A DNA stretch of 11,021 nucleotides from contig JACQAW010000118.1 in NCBI GenBank assembly GCA_016194725.1, forward strand, positions 1-11,021, read 5' to 3'. Made by a program: the position numbers and the translations under genes. Origin of the DNA: Deltaproteobacteria bacterium (GTDB lineage: Bacteria; Bdellovibrionota; UBA1018; UBA923). Of the stretch, positions 7,284 to 11,021 are shown piece by piece. Numbering within the stretch: the first letter of the stretch is position 1; each line of letters opens with the position of its first letter. The notes under the pieces were generated by a model that was not told the origin of the DNA, did not search any database, and saw nothing but the letters and a program-made list of their open reading frames with translations.

Positions 7284-7819
7284 CGAAACGAAACTGGCTG
7301 GAATCGAGTACGCTGGGTCCGGACGAAGTTTTACAAGTCTTGCCCCATCGTTATCCCTTTTTGATGGTCGATCGGGTGCTTGAGATCAAGACGGCCAAGC
7401 CGCTGAAGCTTGGAATGACGGACGTTGAAATAAACGACGCTCGTAAAGGCAGCTTTGCGCGTGCGATCAAGAACGTGACTTTCAACGAAGCCCAGTTTCA
7501 GGGCCATTTTCCAGAAAATCCGATTTTTCCAGGAGTGCTGAGCATGGAAGCTATGGCTCAGGCCGCGGCTTTCGTTACGGTGCCATTTGTGGCGGCCATG
7601 CATGGCGGCGACCTGCCCAGGCTGGGAGTGGTGCTGGCGGGCTTTGATGGCGTGCGTTTCAGGCGCCCCATTCGACCGGGCGACCAGATGGACATGCGGG
7701 TGACCGCGACCCATTGCCGTGGGCAGCTGTGGACCTTTGAGGGTCAGATTTTGATTGAAGGAAAAAAAGCGGCGGAAGGAAATTTTCTCGCCCATTTGTC
7801 CGCAGGGGGTATGGCATGA
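7280..7819 (+). CDS. fabZ: 3-hydroxyacyl-ACP dehydratase FabZ
   Basis: FabZ dehydrates 3-hydroxyacyl-ACP in fatty-acid elongation. It competes with LpxA and LpxD for the same hydroxyacyl-ACP, which explains its constant place among lpx genes. The hot-dog fold markers are present: LPHRYPFLMVDRV (21-33), KNVTFNEAQFQGHFPENPIF (64-83) with catalytic His 76, PGVLSMEAMAQAAAF with catalytic Glu 90 fourteen residues later, and FRRPIRPGDQMDM. At 179 residues it is longer than usual (~150). Most of the excess is an insertion of about 18 residues between VDRVLEI and AIKNV (residues about 38-61). The ATG overlaps the lpxD stop by four bases and has GAGGGG at 7266-7271 as ribosome site. FabA is excluded by the HRYPFLMVDR start and by the context. 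Confidence 0.96.
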   Translation: MTKRNWLESSTLGPDEVLQVLPHRYPFLMVDRVLEIKTAKPLKLGMTDVEINDARKGSFARAIKNVTFNEAQFQGHFPENPIFPGVLSMEAMAQAAAFVTVPFVAAMHGGDLPRLGVVLAGFDGVRFRRPIRPGDQMDMRVTATHCRGQLWTFEGQILIEGKKAAEGNFLAHLSAGGMA

Positions 7820-8613
7820 GCAGGACTGCTTCAAAGATTCACGCAAGCGCCATTATTCATCCTGAGGCGCAGATTCATGAGAGCTGCGAAATAGGGCCTT
7901 TTTGCAAGGTTGGCCCGGCCGTGAAGGTGGGTGCGGGCAATCGGCTATTGAGCCACGTAGTGATTGAAAACCGTACTACGATTGGCGAGAACAATGTTTT
8001 TCACCCTTTTGGAATCATTGGCGGTGAACCTCAGGACTTGAAGTATGAGGGCGAGCCAACTGAACTGGTCATTGGAAACGGAAATACGATTCGGGAGTCC
8101 GTGACCCTGAATATCGGTACCAAAGGCGGCGGCGGAGTTACCCGGGTGGGTGACGGCAATCTGCTGATGGCTTACGTGCATCTGGGTCACGATACCGTTG
8201 TCGGCAGCCACACCGTAATTGCGAATTCCTGCCAGATCGCCGGCCATGTGGTGGTCGAGGATTGGGCGATCATCGGCGGCTTGTGCGGCGTCAGCCAGTT
8301 TTTGCGTATCGGAACCCATTGTTACATCGGCGGTGGCAGTGGCATCGAGCGAAACGTTCCGCCCTTTACCTTTGGCAAAGGCGCGACTGGGTCTTACGAG
8401 AACTTAGGGATGAACCTAGTTGGTTTGAAACGTCGGGGTTTTGATGATCAGGCGATTGCCGCCCTGCGAGAAGTGGACAAACTTTACATCAAGGACAAGT
8501 CGCTCGAAAAAGAAATCGTGCTGAAGAAAATCGAAGAGGCGCTGGGTTCGGTTTCGGTGGTGCAGCAGTTCGTGAAGTTCGTGCGCGCCTCGGAAAAAGG
8601 CGTGTACAGGTAG
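7816..8613 (+). CDS. lpxA: Acyl-ACP--UDP-N-acetylglucosamine O-acyltransferase LpxA
   Basis: LpxA performs the first step of lipid A synthesis, acylating the 3-position of UDP-GlcNAc (or of its 3-amino analogue in some bacteria). The 265-residue protein aligns with E. coli LpxA without gaps up to about residue 190, so numbering can be compared directly. It has the hexapeptide-repeat beta-helix (to about 185) and the C-terminal helical domain beginning after GLKRRGF (203-209). The catalytic His 125 and neighbouring His 122 are present (VHLGHDT), as are EPQDLKYEGEP, RESVT and Gly 173, the chain-length position that in E. coli allows a C14 acyl chain. Departures are Asn 99 for His, Ile 100 for Arg, Ser 160 for His, and Thr near 191 for His. 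The ATG overlaps the fabZ stop (ATGA), with AGGGGG at 7804-7809 as ribosome site. Confidence 0.96.
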   Translation: MSRTASKIHASAIIHPEAQIHESCEIGPFCKVGPAVKVGAGNRLLSHVVIENRTTIGENNVFHPFGIIGGEPQDLKYEGEPTELVIGNGNTIRESVTLNIGTKGGGGVTRVGDGNLLMAYVHLGHDTVVGSHTVIANSCQIAGHVVVEDWAIIGGLCGVSQFLRIGTHCYIGGGSGIERNVPPFTFGKGATGSYENLGMNLVGLKRRGFDDQAIAALREVDKLYIKDKSLEKEIVLKKIEEALGSVSVVQQFVKFVRASEKGVYR

Positions 8614-8614
8614 A

Positions 8615-9844
8615 GTGGAAATCTTCGTATCGGCCGGCGAGGCGAGCTCGGACATTCACTGTGCGCTTTTGATTCGCGAACTCAGGAAGCTGGGCGGCGA
8701 TTTCACGACTTTTGGCCTGGGGGGCGACAAGCTTAAGGCCGAAGGCACGAAGCTGTTGATGCACAACCATGAGTTTTCGGCGGGAGGCGGCCCCCTGGAA
8801 GTCGTGGCACTATTGCCCCGGCGTCATAGGCTCGAGCGAATGCTCGAAGAACGGTTGTTCAACGGAAAGCCGGTATATGGTGCGATACTCTGCGACAATG
8901 GCGAGATCAATCTGCGCCTGGCGTCGCTGCTGCACTTTTTTAACGTGCCGATCGTTTATTTCATTCCACCCAAGGTTTGGGTATGGCGGCATTCGCGCAT
9001 CGAAGCGATTGAGCAGCACGTTGATTTGGTTTTGAGCATCCTGCCTTTTGAGGAGCCGATCTATCGGCATTGGGAAATTCCGTTCAAGTATGTGGGCAAC
9101 CCATTGATTGACGAAGTCGATACCTCGATGACCGAACAGCAGGCCAAGCAGCGGCTGGGAATCGCCGTGGACAAGAACGTGCTCACGGTATTCGCGGGCA
9201 GCCGCTACAACGAGGTAAAATATCATGCCGCGCTTTTCGGAGCAGGAATCAGAAAATTCGTTGAGGCACTGCCGGCGGGCGAGTCCAAACCTTTGATTCT
9301 GCTGCCGGCGGCACCGGCGATCGATGCGGAAATGCTCAAAGCGGTTTTTGCGGCAGAGTTGAGCAGCGTGGGCTGCGAGGTGCAGGTCGTAAAAGAAAAG
9401 AGCCACGAATGCCTCAGGGCCGCACGGGCGGCACTGGTGAAGTCGGGAACCTCGACGCTTGAAGCGGCGCTGCTGGGAACCCCCATGATTCTGGCCTACC
9501 ATTCCTCGAAATCCTCGGAATGGCTTTACCGGCACGTGGTGCGCTATCGTGGCTTCGTGGGCCTGGTGAATCTGTTTCTCGCCGATTCGCCAGAGGCGGC
9601 GCTGGGCTGGGAGCCCGGATCGAATCTCAAACCAGTCGTTCCTGAGCTGATTCTCGAAAAATGCACGCCATCAAATATTGCAACCGAGCTGACGAGTATT
9701 TATTTCGATACGCCTGCGCGACAGGCCATGTTGAGGCAGCTAGCGCGCACCCGGTCGTTGCTTTTGCCAAAGGGGGCGATCTCGCCGTTGCTGGCGGCCG
9801 CGCAGGCCACGCACGAATTATTTGCGCGGTCCCCGGATGTTTGA
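8615..9844 (+). CDS. lpxB: Lipid A disaccharide synthase LpxB, divergent
   Basis: LpxB is the membrane-associated GT-B glycosyltransferase that joins UDP-diacylglucosamine and lipid X into the lipid A disaccharide. The 409-residue protein retains the family scaffold in order: AGEASSD (7-13; usually GETSGD), the CDNGEIN segment (93-99; usually IDAPDFN, with Asp 94 at the E. coli Asp 98 position), PPKVWVWR (118-125), LSILPFE (140-146), YVGNPLID (159-166), FAGSRYNEV (193-201; usually LPGSR..E), KSGTSTLEAALLGTPM (276-291), and VNLF plus VVPELIL near the end. It is longer than the usual ~380, with about 15 extra residues between VNLF and VVPEL. The GTG start follows lpxA by one base, with CAGG just upstream. 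Position after lpxA and before lpxK supports the call. Function as LpxB is likely, but several motif residues differ from the textbook form. Confidence 0.9.
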   Translation: MEIFVSAGEASSDIHCALLIRELRKLGGDFTTFGLGGDKLKAEGTKLLMHNHEFSAGGGPLEVVALLPRRHRLERMLEERLFNGKPVYGAILCDNGEINLRLASLLHFFNVPIVYFIPPKVWVWRHSRIEAIEQHVDLVLSILPFEEPIYRHWEIPFKYVGNPLIDEVDTSMTEQQAKQRLGIAVDKNVLTVFAGSRYNEVKYHAALFGAGIRKFVEALPAGESKPLILLPAAPAIDAEMLKAVFAAELSSVGCEVQVVKEKSHECLRAARAALVKSGTSTLEAALLGTPMILAYHSSKSSEWLYRHVVRYRGFVGLVNLFLADSPEAALGWEPGSNLKPVVPELILEKCTPSNIATELTSIYFDTPARQAMLRQLARTRSLLLPKGAISPLLAAAQATHELFARSPDV

Positions 9845-10820
9845 ACCGCTGCTCAGCTCACTAAGCCCGTTTTGGGCGCTGACGAACACGGTGGCGCGCA
9901 GGGTGCTTGCCGGCAATGCCCGGCGGCTGCCCAAACCCGTCATTTCGATTGGAAACATCGTTGCCGGCGGCGTTGGAAAAACCGAACTCGCTGCGGTGAT
10001 TGCCGCGCGTCTGATCGCTGAGAAAAAAAGAGTTGTGGTGGCCTCTCGTGGATATGGCTCGCATTGGGAAAAAGCCGGTGGCGTGATTTCAGGGGACGAC
10101 GCTGCTGCAGCTGTTTCGTTGCGCTATCCGGACGAAGCCCTAGTACTTCTGAAAAAAGCGCCGGGTGTCGCAGTCGCGGTGGGAGCGGACCGATTTGCGG
10201 TGTTGACGCGCTACTGGGAGGAGCTGCATCCGGACGTCGTGCTGCTGGACGATGGCTATCAGCATTTCAAGCTTGTGCGCGACTTGGACATTCTGGTGCA
10301 TGATTTCAGCGTACGCTGGCCGATACTCCGAGACTGGCCCGGAGCCCTTGACCGCGCACGTCTTCGAATTTCGCTTACCGACGTGCCCAAGCAATGGAGC
10401 CGGCGGCCTTGGGTGCAGGCAAGGTATAAGTTGACGGGCGTGGTTGACGCGCAGGGAAAGCGCGAGAGTTTGCCGCGCGAGGCGCTCGCGTTTTGCGGCA
10501 TTGGAAATCCCGGAAGGTTTCGCAAGACACTTGTCGATGCCGGCGTTTCGATAGCAGGTTTTCGAACTTTTCGCGATCATGCCAGCTACGGCGAGCATGA
10601 GGTACGCGAGCTGGTACGATGGCGGGAGCGAACCGGTGCCAAGCTGCCGCTTTTGACCACTCTTAAAGACTACGTCAAGCTTGCTCATTTTACCGAGAGC
10701 CAGGGTGGCATGGGCGGGTTCGAACCCGGTTGGGTGGAGCTGAGTTTAAGCTTTATCGAAAATGAAAAACTGCTCTGGGATGCCGTTCATGGAGCGGTCG
10801 ACTCGACGGGTAAACGCTAA
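9837..10820 (+). CDS. lpxK: Tetraacyldisaccharide 4'-kinase LpxK
   Basis: LpxK phosphorylates the 4'-position of the tetraacyl disaccharide to give lipid IVA at the inner membrane. The 327-residue protein has the P-loop AGGVGKT (43-49), SRGYGSHW, and LDDGYQHFKLVRDLDI with the catalytic Asp-Asp pair (138-139). It also has FCGIGNPGRF, the conserved histidine of FRDHASY (248), and TLKDYVK near the C-terminus (usually TEKDAVK). The LPAGPLRE stretch common in the family is poorly preserved (WPILRDWPGALDRAR), and the N-terminal membrane-contact helix is short and only weakly hydrophobic. I chose ATG 9837, which overlaps the lpxB stop by eight bases, over a TTG at 9822 that would add five residues. 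Neither has a good ribosome site, so translation is probably coupled to lpxB. No terminator is visible after the gene. Confidence 0.93.
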   Translation: MFEPLLSSLSPFWALTNTVARRVLAGNARRLPKPVISIGNIVAGGVGKTELAAVIAARLIAEKKRVVVASRGYGSHWEKAGGVISGDDAAAAVSLRYPDEALVLLKKAPGVAVAVGADRFAVLTRYWEELHPDVVLLDDGYQHFKLVRDLDILVHDFSVRWPILRDWPGALDRARLRISLTDVPKQWSRRPWVQARYKLTGVVDAQGKRESLPREALAFCGIGNPGRFRKTLVDAGVSIAGFRTFRDHASYGEHEVRELVRWRERTGAKLPLLTTLKDYVKLAHFTESQGGMGGFEPGWVELSLSFIENEKLLWDAVHGAVDSTGKR

Positions 10821-10826
10821 AGTATG

Positions 10827-10855
10827 TTGTCTGACCGAGGTGAATACCATACACT
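10827..10855 (+). promoter_or_regulatory. Weak possible promoter before the lipoprotein gene
   Basis: TTGTCT (10827-10832) and TACACT (10850-10855) are separated by 17 bases, each matching four of six sigma-70 consensus positions. Transcription would begin at about 10862, almost at the ATG at 10864, giving a nearly leaderless message. The match is weak enough to be chance. The 43-base gap holds no hairpin terminator, so read-through from lpxK is equally possible. Confidence 0.25.
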
Positions 10856-10863
10856 TTAGGACG

Positions 10864-11021
10864 ATGCGATTTGCGCGGAACGTCGTACTTTCCTTATTGA
10901 TGATTTCAGTCCTTGGAAGCTGTGGAGGCCATCCGATCGTGGCGACCAAACCTATTGATATTGCGATTCCACCTGAGCTCGCCAAAGCCTTTGAGGTGCA
11001 TGAGCTGCCGACCGCGCCGCC
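10864..11021 (+). CDS. Putative lipoprotein of unknown function, 3'-truncated
   Basis: An open frame runs from ATG 10864 to the window end, giving 52 complete codons. It begins MRFARNVVLSLLMISVLGSC, a textbook lipoprotein signal: two arginines, a hydrophobic core, and the lipobox LGSC with Cys 20 as the lipidated residue. The residue after the Cys is Gly, not Asp, so an E. coli-style sorting rule would not hold it in the inner membrane. The mature part seen so far is proline-rich and shows no domain I recognise. An in-frame GTG at 10840 would add eight residues. AGGA at 10858-10861 is too close to the ATG for ideal spacing, so the start is uncertain. It lies directly after lpxK on the same strand and could be an envelope or LPS-related protein, but that is only inferred from position. 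Confidence 0.6.
   Translation, partial: MRFARNVVLSLLMISVLGSCGGHPIVATKPIDIAIPPELAKAFEVHELPTAP

Noticed and set aside
8810..9535. Long minus-strand ORF (241 residues) opposite lpxB
   Set aside because: It mirrors the codon pattern of lpxB, has no recognisable domain, and its translation is rich in Arg, Gln and His, typical of antisense shadows.
9822..9836. Upstream TTG start for lpxK adding five residues (MRGPR)
   Set aside because: ATG at 9837 gives the usual short N-terminus and the same 8-base overlap seen at other junctions; TTG has no better ribosome site.
10824..10859. Short ATG ORF of 11 residues after lpxK
   Set aside because: No ribosome site, too short, and it overlaps the start region of the lipoprotein frame; no sign of a leader function.
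10840..10863. GTG 10840 as the start of the lipoprotein gene
   Set aside because: It is in frame and cannot be excluded, but no ribosome site precedes it, and the ATG at 10864 already gives a complete basic n-region before the hydrophobic core.
1..11021. Search for CRISPR arrays, insertion sequences, tRNA/rRNA genes, long repeats or a defence/secretion system
   Set aside because: None seen by eye. The window is almost fully occupied by conserved envelope genes on one strand with uniform style, so I do not claim a hidden novel system.

Overview
The window is one continuous, single-strand (+) block of Gram-negative envelope genes. It holds eleven genes in the order lysS (5' end cut off by the window), lolC/E-type permease, lolD, bamA, skp/ompH, lpxD, fabZ, lpxA, lpxB, lpxK, and the start of a putative lipoprotein gene cut off by the right edge. 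No rRNA, tRNA, CRISPR array, insertion sequence, integration scar or convincing terminator was seen, and no minus-strand ORF looks real. Every stretch without a gene is under 50 bases.

Organism: a didermic, LPS-making bacterium of moderate GC content. The order lol-bamA-skp-lpxD-fabZ-lpxA-lpxB is widespread in proteobacteria. Having lysS and lolC/lolD directly upstream, plus lpxK at the end, recalls deltaproteobacteria-like groups. The divergent LpxA/LpxB/LpxK proteins make me lean towards the Bdellovibrionota or a relative, but this is an inference from gene order and protein style, not a proven placement.

Layout: (1) 1-3252, lysS-lolC-lolD, joined by 4- and 8-base overlaps. (2) 3253-3295, a short gap with a near-consensus sigma-70-like promoter (TTGACG, 17 bases, TATAAC) whose -35 box overlaps the end of lolD. 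(3) 3296-6217, bamA and skp, the outer-membrane protein assembly pair. (4) 6210-10820, lpxD-fabZ-lpxA-lpxB-lpxK, almost without gaps. (5) 10821-11021, a 43-base gap with a weak possible promoter, then the lipoprotein gene.

How the genes work together: LolC/E and LolD release mature lipoproteins from the inner membrane, BamA inserts beta-barrel proteins into the outer membrane with Skp as periplasmic chaperone, and LpxA, LpxD, LpxB and LpxK carry out four steps of lipid A synthesis. FabZ works on the 3-hydroxyacyl-ACP pool that LpxA and LpxD draw on. LpxC and the UDP-diacylglucosamine pyrophosphatase (LpxH/LpxI) are not in this window.

I found no undescribed system. The second-look items are a promoter inside the operon, several departures from textbook motifs concentrated in LpxA, LpxB and LpxK, single substitutions in LolD and BamA, and the unidentified lipoprotein at the right edge.
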